Source of the DNA: Thermomicrobiales bacterium
GTDB lineage: Bacteria > Chloroflexota > Chloroflexia > Thermomicrobiales > UBA6265
NCBI GenBank assembly: GCA_025928535.1
Contig: JAICJJ010000183.1
Coordinates: forward strand, 1 to 6,192
Direction: 5' to 3'
Length of the DNA stretch: 6,192 nucleotides
Below, piece after piece: positions 1-6,191 of this stretch. The notes under the pieces were generated by a model. The model ran no database searches, was not told the origin of the DNA, and worked only from the letters and a program-made list of their open reading frames with translations. Every line of letters starts with the position of its first letter. Positions within the stretch are counted from its first letter, which is position 1. The position numbers and the translations under genes are program-made.

Positions 1-1
1 C

Positions 2-427
2 GAGGCGGCGCTCGCGGCGGCGCTTGGCGGCGGAGCGTCGTACGTGGCGCTCGTGGCGAGCCCGAAGCGGGCGGCAGTCGTCCGCGACTATTTGCGGCAG
101 ACCGGCATGCCCGAAGCGCGGCTGGCCGTGTTGAAAGCGCCGGCCGGGCTCGATCTCGGCGCCGAAACGCCGGAGGAGATCGCCCTCAGCATCCTGGCCG
201 AGATCGTCCAGACGCGCGCCGCCCGCGCGACGGCGCAACGGGCGGCGTCCGCTCGGGATGAACCCTCTGCAGCGGCAGCAGCCGAGGCGATCGACCCGGT
301 TTGCGGCATGACGGTCGTCATCGCCGGCGCGCGCCACATCGCCGACCACGACGGCCGCGCCTACTATTTCTGCTGCCCCGGCTGCAAGGCGGCGTTTCTG
401 GCCGATCCGGCGGCGTATGTCGGATGA
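2..427 (+). CDS. XdhC/CoxI-family Mo-hydroxylase maturation protein with C-terminal YHS domain (5' end off window)
   Basis: The reading frame is open from base 2, so the gene begins left of the window; the GTG at 44 is an internal Val inside the conserved 'ASYVALVASPKRA' stretch. The visible 141 residues start in the C-terminal Rossmann-like half of XdhC/CoxI proteins: 'YVALVAS.KRA', then 'APAGLDLGAETPEEIALSI' at visible residues 46-64, a hallmark of the family. These proteins help mature xanthine dehydrogenase or aerobic CO dehydrogenase by handling the molybdenum cofactor in the cytoplasm. After an Ala-rich linker (about 73-95) comes a YHS domain: 'IDPVCGM' with Cys 101 (bases 302-304), and 'YYFCCPGC' with Cys 124, 125 and 128 (bases 371-385), ending in the usual 'F..DP..Y'. 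YHS domains are associated with heavy-metal proteins such as copper ATPases. The family assignment is firm; whether the client is xanthine dehydrogenase or CO dehydrogenase cannot be seen. It is convergent with the solute-binding gene. Confidence 0.88.
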   Translation, partial: EAALAAALGGGASYVALVASPKRAAVVRDYLRQTGMPEARLAVLKAPAGLDLGAETPEEIALSILAEIVQTRAARATAQRAASARDEPSAAAAAEAIDPVCGMTVVIAGARHIADHDGRAYYFCCPGCKAAFLADPAAYVG

Positions 428-531
428 GTGCCCTCACCCCCAACCCCTCTCCCGCTGCGGCAGGAGAGAGGAGCCGAATCGTTCCCCTCGCCTATCGCAA
501 TGGGAGAGAGGGCAGGGGGTGAGGGCACTCA
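425..531. terminator. Putative bidirectional terminator hairpin between convergent genes
   Basis: Bases 425-441 and 515-531 form a perfect 17-bp inverted repeat. The left arm begins with the TGA stop (425-427) of the XdhC-YHS gene, and the right arm ends with the TCA (529-531) that is the stop of the solute-binding gene on the minus strand. A hairpin this strong between convergent genes would fold in either transcript. There is no T-run after the stem on either strand, so it is not a textbook intrinsic terminator; it may act with Rho or protect 3' ends. The inverted repeat is seen directly; the termination role is inferred. Confidence 0.45.
431..525 (+). repeat. Palindromic intergenic repeat, copy 1 (REP/MITE-like, about 95 bp)
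   Basis: The element starts with CCCTCACCCCC (431-441) and ends with its exact complement GGGGGTGAGGG (515-525). The inner halves hold weaker sub-hairpins: one around CTCCCGCTGCGG..GGAGAG, and one built on a diverged form of the CCCAT-TGCG-ATGGG hairpin of copy 2. Reverse-complemented, it matches 2525-2620 along nearly its whole length, with scattered substitutions and a few small length differences. Translated, its arm would give 'LTPNPSPAAAGE', a peptide often seen in spurious ORFs over dispersed repeats in GC-rich bacteria. It has no transposase and is too short to encode one. Confidence 0.85.
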
Positions 532-2379
532 CGACACCCGGTTCCAGTTCGCGATGTTCCAGTAGAGCGCCTCGAACGGGCCGCCGGCGATGTTGTCGTG
601 GTTCAGGCTCTTGGCGATCGCGTACTTCTCCGAAGCGCGCTGCACCAACGGAATCACGACGACGTCATCGACCACCATGTCGTTCATCTTGATGAAGAGT
701 TCGTCGGCTTGCTGGATGTCGGTCGCTTTCGTCGCCTCGTCGTAGAGCGCGTCGTAGGCGGGGTTGTTGTAGCGTTCTTCGTTCACCTGGGACCAGCCGT
801 TTTCCTTTTGCGGAATGTTCTTGCCGTCGTGGCTGACCCAGCGCAGCATGTACGACAGCGGATAGGGGCCGGCCGGGCTCCAGGCGTATTCGTGCATGTC
901 CCAGTACATGTGATACATGGTCTGGTCGTTGCCGGCCGAGGTGTCGAAAAAGATGCTCGAATCGATCTCGAGCAACTGGACCTGGACGCCCATCTTCGCC
1001 CAATCGCTCTTGACCAAGGCTTGCGTTCCCTGCCGGGTGTCGCTTTTCGACGTCGTCGCGTAGGTCAGTTTCATCGGCACGCCGTCTTTTTGGCGGACGT
1101 CGCCCTCCAGTTTCCAGCCGGCGGCGTCGAGCATCGCGTTCGCCTTGTCGATGTCGAATTCCCAGGTGGTGTTCGTCGATGTCGCGCCGGCGATGCCGAG
1201 GAGAATGTTCGAGGTCGGCGGCTCGCCGGGCGGGCCGAAGTAGAAATTCTCGGAAATCGCCTGACGGTCGACGCCGAGCGCCAACGCCTGCCGCACCGCC
1301 TTGTCGCCGAGGACCGGATTCGGCGTCTGCCATTGCGAGCGCTGGCCATCGACGACCTTGTTCGGATCGGAAAAGTTGAGCGCGATGAATTCGACGCCGG
1401 TGCCCGGCACGATCACCAGATCGCCTTTGCCCCCTTCCGCTTCCGGCTTGAGGATTTTCGGGGAGACTTGCAGGTTCCAGGCGAAATCCCAGTCGCCCGT
1501 CTGCAGCACCGCTCGCGCGGCCGACGCGGCGTCGCCGCCCCCTTTCAGATTGACCTTGGCAAAGAACGGCTTGTTCGGCTCGCGGTAGCGGTCGTTGATC
1601 GAGTATTGCACGTTGTCGCCCGGCGCGAACGAATCGACGAGGTATGGCCCGGTGCCGATCGGCTTGGCCGCGAACGCGTCGTTGGCCCCGCCGCCCGCGC
1701 TCAGCATGTGTTCCGGCAGGATGCCGCCGCTTTGGGCGGATGAGAAATAACTGTTCCAGCCGAGTTGCGGTTCCTTGAAGGTGAGCCGGACGGTGTGGTC
1801 GTCGACCGCGTCGACCGAGGCGAGCGCGCCGTAGAGCGCGGAATTGGGCGACTGGTTCGCCGGATCGACGATCCATTTCCATGTGAAGACGACATCCTTG
1901 GCGGTGAACGGCTGGCCGTCGCTCCAGACGACGTCTTCGAGGAGATGGTAGGTGACTGTCTTCAGATCGTCCGAGATCGACCCGTTCGCCCGCGACGGCA
2001 CTTCTTTCGCCAGGCACGGAATCGGCGTCGCGTCGGGCAGGAAGTGAATGAGCGGCTCGGTCACGAGCGCACTGGCGAGTTGGTCCTTGAAACTGCCGGC
2101 CAATTGCATGTTGAGCGTGGTCGGCGCCTGCCATTGCAGCAATTTCAATTCGCCGCCCGCGCCGCGGGTCTGGCCGTCCGTGCCGGACGTGGGCGCGGCG
2201 GCCACGCCGCCAGCGGTTGGCGTCGCGTCCTGCGCGGCGACCCCGGCCGCGTCGAGCAGCCCCCAGGCGATCGGCGCCGAAACGCCCAGGGCGATAGCGC
2301 GCTGGAGAAACGAGCGCCGCGAGATGCGCCCGGCGATGACATCCTGATACGCGTTCCAGAGCCGTCCGCTTTCCGCCAT
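529..2379 (-). CDS. Tat-exported ABC transporter solute-binding protein, family 5 (peptide/oligopeptide type)
   Basis: This 616-residue extracellular receptor would bind peptides or similar solutes and deliver them to an ABC permease. ATG at 2377-2379 is chosen because AAGGAG lies 6 bases upstream and the export signal follows at the right distance; the frame stays open to a GTG at 2484 but that adds no family sequence. Residues 21-27 are 'RRSFLQR', a Tat-type twin-arginine motif, followed by a hydrophobic stretch (about 28-49) ending 'GVAAQD', a plausible signal peptidase I site. There is no lipobox Cys. A Pro/Thr/Gly/Ala-rich linker (about 50-76) leads to the binding domain, with the family signature 'WSDGQPFTAKDVVF' at 152-165, a later 'VRQALALGVDR' block and a 'YWNIANW' C-terminus. 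Length is typical or slightly long. No permease or ATPase gene is in view, so the substrate is unassigned; nickel or heme binding, known for some relatives, cannot be excluded. It is convergent with the XdhC-YHS gene. Confidence 0.93.
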   Translation of the reverse strand: MAESGRLWNAYQDVIAGRISRRSFLQRAIALGVSAPIAWGLLDAAGVAAQDATPTAGGVAAAPTSGTDGQTRGAGGELKLLQWQAPTTLNMQLAGSFKDQLASALVTEPLIHFLPDATPIPCLAKEVPSRANGSISDDLKTVTYHLLEDVVWSDGQPFTAKDVVFTWKWIVDPANQSPNSALYGALASVDAVDDHTVRLTFKEPQLGWNSYFSSAQSGGILPEHMLSAGGGANDAFAAKPIGTGPYLVDSFAPGDNVQYSINDRYREPNKPFFAKVNLKGGGDAASAARAVLQTGDWDFAWNLQVSPKILKPEAEGGKGDLVIVPGTGVEFIALNFSDPNKVVDGQRSQWQTPNPVLGDKAVRQALALGVDRQAISENFYFGPPGEPPTSNILLGIAGATSTNTTWEFDIDKANAMLDAAGWKLEGDVRQKDGVPMKLTYATTSKSDTRQGTQALVKSDWAKMGVQVQLLEIDSSIFFDTSAGNDQTMYHMYWDMHEYAWSPAGPYPLSYMLRWVSHDGKNIPQKENGWSQVNEERYNNPAYDALYDEATKATDIQQADELFIKMNDMVVDDVVVIPLVQRASEKYAIAKSLNHDNIAGGPFEALYWNIANWNRVS

Positions 2380-2524
2380 GTCGCGCTCCTTGTCAGGGTC
2401 GATCGATCGTCCGCGAGCAGCCTCCACCAAAAAAACGGACACAATGTAATTGATGCCGTCGCCGCATCGCGGGCGGCGCGGCACAGGCGATCTTACCGCC
2501 GAGATCGGCTTTGCGTGTGGACTT
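2380..2524 (-). promoter_or_regulatory. Leader and probable promoter region of the solute-binding protein gene
   Basis: This 145-bp non-coding stretch lies between the repeat and the solute-binding start. It is less GC-rich in its middle than the neighbouring genes: on the minus strand it holds an AT-rich patch ('CAATTACATTGTG', about 2440-2452) and a run of seven T (about 2429-2435). TACATT (2443-2448) could be a weak -10 box, but no good -35 box lies about 17 bases upstream of it. A self-complementary CGATCGATCG is at 2400-2409. A promoter is expected here because the repeat separates this gene from the PPTase, but the exact boxes cannot be fixed by reading. Confidence 0.35.
2386..2391 (-). 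promoter_or_regulatory. Shine-Dalgarno site of the solute-binding protein gene
   Basis: On the minus strand the bases read AAGGAG, followed by six bases (GCGCGAC less its first G) and then ATG at 2379. This near-ideal ribosome site decides the start codon against the GTG at 2484. Confidence 0.85.
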
Positions 2525-2620
2525 CCCTCACCCCCCGCCCCTCTCCCATTGCGATGGGCGAGGGGAGCACGATCCGTCTCCCCTCTCTCGCCGCAGCGGG
2601 AGAGGGGTTGGGGGTGAGGG
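2525..2620 (-). repeat. Palindromic intergenic repeat, copy 2 (inverted relative to copy 1)
   Basis: It is bounded by CCCTCACCCCC (2525-2535) and its complement (2610-2620). Inside are CCCAT-TGCG-ATGGG (2546-2559) and a longer hairpin with a 12-bp stem, 2580-2591 pairing with 2596-2607 through one G-T pair, with loop CGCA. It closely matches the reverse complement of 431-525. Its 2620 end lies 8 bases beyond the stop codon of the phosphopantetheinyl transferase. Read in that gene's direction it has the same polarity as copy 1 has behind the XdhC-YHS gene. It probably ends or attenuates the NRPS-PPTase transcript, although no T-run follows. Confidence 0.85.
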
Positions 2621-2628
2621 CTCTCCGC

Positions 2629-3417
2629 TCAGGGCGAGGCGTCCCAACAGGCGAGACGACTGACGCCGGTCGTGGTCGCCAGCGCGGCGGCGTAGCCCGG
2701 CACGGGGGGCAATTCGAGCAGCGTCCAGCGGCGCGGTTCGTCGTCGTCGCCATCGACGCGGAGGAGCGCCGGCCGTTCGCCCGGCGCCAGCGACACGGCG
2801 AAGCGGTCGAGGCGGAGCGACAGGCCGTCGCCGCGCGCCTTGACGAATGCTTCCTTGCGCGTCCAGCCGGCGAAAAAGGCGGCGGGGCGCCGTTCGGCCG
2901 GCAGCCGCCGCAAGGTTTCGACCTCGTCCGGCGCGAAAAACTGCTCCGCGATGGCGAGCATCGGCACATCCGGCCTCACCCGCTCGAGATCGACGCCGAC
3001 GGGTCGGCCGCGGGCGACGGCGATCAGGGCGAGGTCGTCGTCGTGCGAGAGGTTGAATTGGAGGTCGGCGGCGGCCGGGGCCGACAGATACGGCTTGCCG
3101 TACGCCGCCGTGGCGAGCGCGAGCGACGCGGGGTCGGCGCGCAGATACTGGCCGAGGACGAGGCGGAGCGTCCCTCGCGCGGCCGCGAAGCGGTCGCGGT
3201 CGCGCTGGAACCGAAAGGCGGCTTCCCGTTCCCGTTCCGCCGGCGCCAACAGCCGCCGCAGGGAGGCCATCCGGACTTCCGGACGGCTCAAATCGACGCG
3301 CCAGACATGGACCGCGCCGGGATCGAGTTCCGGCGCGGTCGGTGCCGGCGCCCACTCGGCCGCGACGGGCGCGACGCGGCGCGACGCGGCCTGCTCAGCC
3401 GCGACCGATTCGGTCAC
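2629..3417 (-). CDS. Sfp-type 4'-phosphopantetheinyl transferase
   Basis: This 262-residue enzyme moves the phosphopantetheine arm of coenzyme A onto the conserved Ser of carrier-protein domains; the obvious partner is the T domain of the adjacent NRPS. All family blocks are present: 'GKPYL' (107-111), 'FNLSH' (121-125), 'VGVDLE' (140-145) and 'WTRKEAFVKARGDGL' (185-199). The expected Mg-binding acids are there (D143, E145, E189), as is K193. The GTG start at 3415-3417 overlaps the NRPS stop as GTGA, which indicates translational coupling; no strong Shine-Dalgarno site precedes it. The frame stays open much further upstream, but that part lies inside the NRPS gene and has no family similarity. 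An internal ATG (residue 50) would remove the conserved 'HVWRVDL' N-terminal strand and is unlikely. The first 30 residues are Ala-rich and not conserved. Size (about 230-260 usual) and intact motifs suggest an active enzyme. Confidence 0.94.
   Translation of the reverse strand: MTESVAAEQAASRRVAPVAAEWAPAPTAPELDPGAVHVWRVDLSRPEVRMASLRRLLAPAEREREAAFRFQRDRDRFAAARGTLRLVLGQYLRADPASLALATAAYGKPYLSAPAAADLQFNLSHDDDLALIAVARGRPVGVDLERVRPDVPMLAIAEQFFAPDEVETLRRLPAERRPAAFFAGWTRKEAFVKARGDGLSLRLDRFAVSLAPGERPALLRVDGDDDEPRRWTLLELPPVPGYAAALATTTGVSRLACWDASP
3414..3417 (-). other. GTGA stop-start overlap, NRPS to phosphopantetheinyl transferase
   Basis: On the minus strand GTGA combines the start GTG (3417-3415) of the transferase with the stop TGA (3416-3414) of the NRPS. 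Four-base overlaps of this kind typically allow terminating ribosomes to restart, keeping the synthetase and its activating enzyme in proportion. Confidence 0.8.
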
Positions 3418-6191
3418 AGCGACGCGAACACGTCGCGGAGGAGCGCGACCGTCTCCGCGAAATGGTCGGTCAGATACGTGTCGTGCCCGCCGTTCATGAC
3501 GATCACGTCGAGTCCGCCGGCCGCCACCGAATGCCAGCCGAGCGTCGTATTTTCGGCGTGCCACGCCTCGTTCACCAGCACGGTGATCGGGCCGGGATAG
3601 GGCTCGGCGACGTAGCGATTCAGCCAGAATCGTCGTTCCATCGTTTCCCGCGAATCGGCGCGGAGCGTGCCGGCATCGACCGCGGCGGCTTCGTCCGAGC
3701 CGACGGCGTTGCCCGGGCGGCGGTGCGCCAGCCGCTGCTGGAGCCGGAGCGCGTCCGGCCGCTTTTCCTCGAAGAGGGGAACATTCCCCGCCCGCCGGAT
3801 GCTGCGTCCGCCCGCATGCCAGACATCCATCAGGATCAGGCGGGCGACTTCGGCTCCCGCCGCGTGGAGTTGCTGCGCCATGTCGAAGGCGATGTTCCCG
3901 CCGGCGCACGCGCCGATGATGATGTAGGGGCCGTTCGGCTGCTGCGCCCGCAATTCGCGCACGTAGTGGGCGGCGATGCCGCGCACCCAATCGTGGGCTT
4001 CGCCGGAGCCGTCGAACCGCTCGCGGCCGACGAAGCCCCAGGCGGGGCGGTCGGGCGCGGCGCGGCGCAACAGTTTGGCGAACGGGAAGAGGTTGAATGC
4101 TTCGCCCGCCCCGCCGGGGACGAGAAAGATGCCGCCGCCCGTCCCTGGATTGAGCGGCGTGATCGACGTTTCCGGGCTGGCGTCGTCCGCTGGCGCGGCC
4201 ACGTCGCCGGTCGCGTCGATTCGGGCGGCGAGTTCGGCGATCGTCGGCGTCTCGAACAACGTCCGCGCCGGCAGATCGACGCCGAGGGCGTCGCGCGTCG
4301 CCGTCATCGTCCGCACGACGAGCAGCGATTGGCCGCCAAGGTCGAAAAAGTTGTCGTCGACGCCGATCGGCCGAACATCGAGGAGGCGCTCCCAGATCGA
4401 CGCCAGCGCGGCTTCGGTCGGGGTGCGGGGCGCGACGTGGGCGGTCGTCCGCTCGGGCCGCGCCGGGTCAGCCGGCAACGCGCGCCGGTCGAGTTTGCCG
4501 GTCGGCGTGCGGGGCATCTCCTCCAGGGTGACGAATTGGGCCGGCAGCATGAACTCGGGCAAACTGCCGCGGAGGAACGCGCGCAATTCGTTCGGGGTCG
4601 GCGGCGGCGACGTTCGTGACTCGATGTAGGCGACGAGACGGGCGTCCGCCCGGCCGTCGGCGCGGGCGACGACCGCCGACTCGCGCACGGCGGGATGGCG
4701 CGACAACGCGGCTTCGATTTCGCCCGGCTCGACCCGAAAGCCTCGAATCTTGACGAGCCGGTCGGCGCGTCCGAGCAATTCGATCGCGCCGTCGTTGAGC
4801 CAGCGGCCGCGATCGCCGGTCCGAACGACCCGGCTCGTTCCGCTGGGGTCGAATGGATCCGGGACGAACGTCGCGGCGGTCAGGTCCGGTCGCCCGAGAT
4901 AGCCGGCCGCGGCCGCGGCGCCGCCGACCACGAGGGCGCCCGGCACGCCGATCGGGGCGAGTTCGCCCCGCCGATCGAGGATATGGATGCGGCTGTTGGC
5001 GATCGGTCGGCCGACCGGAACGCGGGCGCCGCCACGTCCGCCCGGCTCGCATTTGGCAGTGGTCACGACGGCGGTCGTTTCAGACGAACCGTAGGTGTTG
5101 ACCAGCCGTGCTTGCGGCATCCGCTCGGCGACCCGCTCGACCAGATCGGGCGCGAGCGTTTCGGCCGTGCTGAAGAGGAGGCGCAGCGCTGGCGTCCGAT
5201 CGTGAAAATCGACGTCCGTGTCGAGCATGGTCCGCAGCAGCGACGGCGGCAGCAGGAGCCGCGTCACCCGCTGCTCCGCCAGCAGGTCGATCAGGCGCTC
5301 GGGGTCTTTCCGGACGTCATCGGACACGATGACCGTGACTGCGCCATTGAGGAGCGGCCCGAAGAGGTCCCAGATCGTGTCGACGAAACTGGGCGACGTG
5401 ACGAATGCGCAAACATCGTCCGCCGCGAACGGATAGGCCTGCCCGATCCAGCGGGCCAGATTGACCGCCCCGTGGTGGGTGTCGATGACCCCTTTCGGCG
5501 TGCCGGTCGATCCTGAGGTGTAGACGAGATAGGCGGCGTCCGCGTCGGCGAGCGAGGATGCGGCGGCATCGGACAGGACGGCGACGGGCGCGAGCGGCCG
5601 GTCGAGGCGCAACCGCGGGATGTCGTTTTCCGGCAACGCCTCGGCGCCGCGAGCGTCAGTCACGATCAGGGCGGCGCCGGCGTCGTCGAGCATGAAGGCG
5701 AGCCGCGCTGGCGGATAGGCCGGATCGAGTGGCAGGCAGATGCCGCCCGCTTCCAGCGTCGCCAGCAGCGCGATCGGCAGCCACGGCGTGCGGCCGAGGC
5801 AGATGCCGACCGTCGTTCCGGCCCGCACGCCGCTTTGGGCGAGGATGGCGGCGAGTTCGGCCGATCGGCGCGCGAGTTCGCCGTACGCGATCGTCTCCTC
5901 GCCAAAACGGAGCGCGGGGGCCTCGGGCGTCGCGGCCGCGTGCCGCTGAAACAGCGCGTGGATAGCAACCGGCTCTGGCAGCGGCGAGGCGGGCGGGTTC
6001 CATTCGGCGAGCATCTGGCGGCGCTCCGCCTCGGTCAGCAACGGAATGGCCAATGCCGGCCGATCCGGGTCGGCGACGACGGCCCGCAGCGTCAACTCGA
6101 AGCGGTCCGCCAATCGGGCGATCGTCGCCGGTTCGAACAGATCGAGGCCATAGCGCCAGGCGCCAACGAGCGCGGAATCGGCCAGCGTGAG
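3414..6191 (-). CDS. Nonribosomal peptide synthetase, terminal module C(end)-A-T-TE (5' end off window)
   Basis: The frame is open through the right edge. The first visible residues ('LDLFEPATIARLADRFE', then 'LLTEAERRQMLAEWN') are the usual end of a condensation domain and linker, so the TTG at 6113 is not the start. Visible residues number 925. The adenylation domain (about 70-570) has 'IAYGEL' (101-106), 'YTSGSTGTPKG' (224-234), 'FVDTIW' (269-274), 'NTYGSSET' (365-372), 'RTGD' (457-460), 'KIRGFRVEPGEIE' (481-493) and 'TGKLDRR' with catalytic Lys 566. The carrier domain has 'DNFFDLGGQSL' with Ser 622 (bases 4326-4328) for the phosphopantetheine arm. The thioesterase (about 676-925) has 'GACAGG' with Cys 762 (bases 3906-3908) where Ser is usual, Asp 789 and His 903. 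It works in the cytoplasm as the last module: it activates one monomer, condenses it and releases the chain. The pocket reads approximately V-D-W-L-F-T-T-A-V-K, not starting with the usual Asp, so an unusual monomer is likely. Confidence 0.94.
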   Translation of the reverse strand, partial: LTLADSALVGAWRYGLDLFEPATIARLADRFELTLRAVVADPDRPALAIPLLTEAERRQMLAEWNPPASPLPEPVAIHALFQRHAAATPEAPALRFGEETIAYGELARRSAELAAILAQSGVRAGTTVGICLGRTPWLPIALLATLEAGGICLPLDPAYPPARLAFMLDDAGAALIVTDARGAEALPENDIPRLRLDRPLAPVAVLSDAAASSLADADAAYLVYTSGSTGTPKGVIDTHHGAVNLARWIGQAYPFAADDVCAFVTSPSFVDTIWDLFGPLLNGAVTVIVSDDVRKDPERLIDLLAEQRVTRLLLPPSLLRTMLDTDVDFHDRTPALRLLFSTAETLAPDLVERVAERMPQARLVNTYGSSETTAVVTTAKCEPGGRGGARVPVGRPIANSRIHILDRRGELAPIGVPGALVVGGAAAAAGYLGRPDLTAATFVPDPFDPSGTSRVVRTGDRGRWLNDGAIELLGRADRLVKIRGFRVEPGEIEAALSRHPAVRESAVVARADGRADARLVAYIESRTSPPPTPNELRAFLRGSLPEFMLPAQFVTLEEMPRTPTGKLDRRALPADPARPERTTAHVAPRTPTEAALASIWERLLDVRPIGVDDNFFDLGGQSLLVVRTMTATRDALGVDLPARTLFETPTIAELAARIDATGDVAAPADDASPETSITPLNPGTGGGIFLVPGGAGEAFNLFPFAKLLRRAAPDRPAWGFVGRERFDGSGEAHDWVRGIAAHYVRELRAQQPNGPYIIIGACAGGNIAFDMAQQLHAAGAEVARLILMDVWHAGGRSIRRAGNVPLFEEKRPDALRLQQRLAHRRPGNAVGSDEAAAVDAGTLRADSRETMERRFWLNRYVAEPYPGPITVLVNEAWHAENTTLGWHSVAAGGLDVIVMNGGHDTYLTDHFAETVALLRDVFASL

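Noticed and set aside
301..522. Short ORFs running through the repeat with 'LTPNPSPAAAGE'-like peptide
   Set aside because: They come from the palindromic repeat and shadow frames of the YHS domain, not from a gene with its own start signals.
598..1743. Open frame of 381 codons on the plus strand and one of 489 codons in another minus frame (665-2134), both over the solute-binding gene
   Set aside because: Both are compositionally biased shadows of a gene whose own frame shows clear family-5 motifs from signal peptide to C-terminus.
2400..2409. CGATCGATCG palindrome as a possible operator
   Set aside because: It is a simple GATC tandem, short and unsupported by a second site or a nearby regulator gene.
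2380..2484. Longer N-terminus of the solute-binding protein from GTG 2484
   Set aside because: The additional 35 residues have no export-signal logic and include the Shine-Dalgarno site that fits the ATG at 2379.
431..2620. CRISPR or insertion-sequence interpretation of the two repeats
   Set aside because: Only two inverted copies 2 kb apart, with a normal gene between, no spacers, no transposase and no target-site duplication that can be seen.
3360..3390. Tandem GCGACGCGGC units near the start of the phosphopantetheinyl transferase
   Set aside because: Only about two full copies, inside the low-complexity Ala/Arg coding region; consistent with codon bias in a GC-rich gene.
1765..3600. Very long open frame (611 codons) on the plus strand opposite the solute-binding and PPTase genes
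   Set aside because: Its translation is Arg/Gly/Val-rich with no recognisable domain, crosses a non-coding repeat and runs antisense to two well-supported genes; it is a GC-rich shadow frame.
3418..3990. Upstream extension of the phosphopantetheinyl transferase frame (to 453 residues)
   Set aside because: The extension lies inside the thioesterase coding region in another frame and shows no family similarity; the GTGA overlap start fits far better.
6111..6113. TTG as the start of the NRPS gene
   Set aside because: The 26 codons before it continue condensation-domain sequence ('YGLDLFEPATIARLADRF'), so the gene extends beyond the window.
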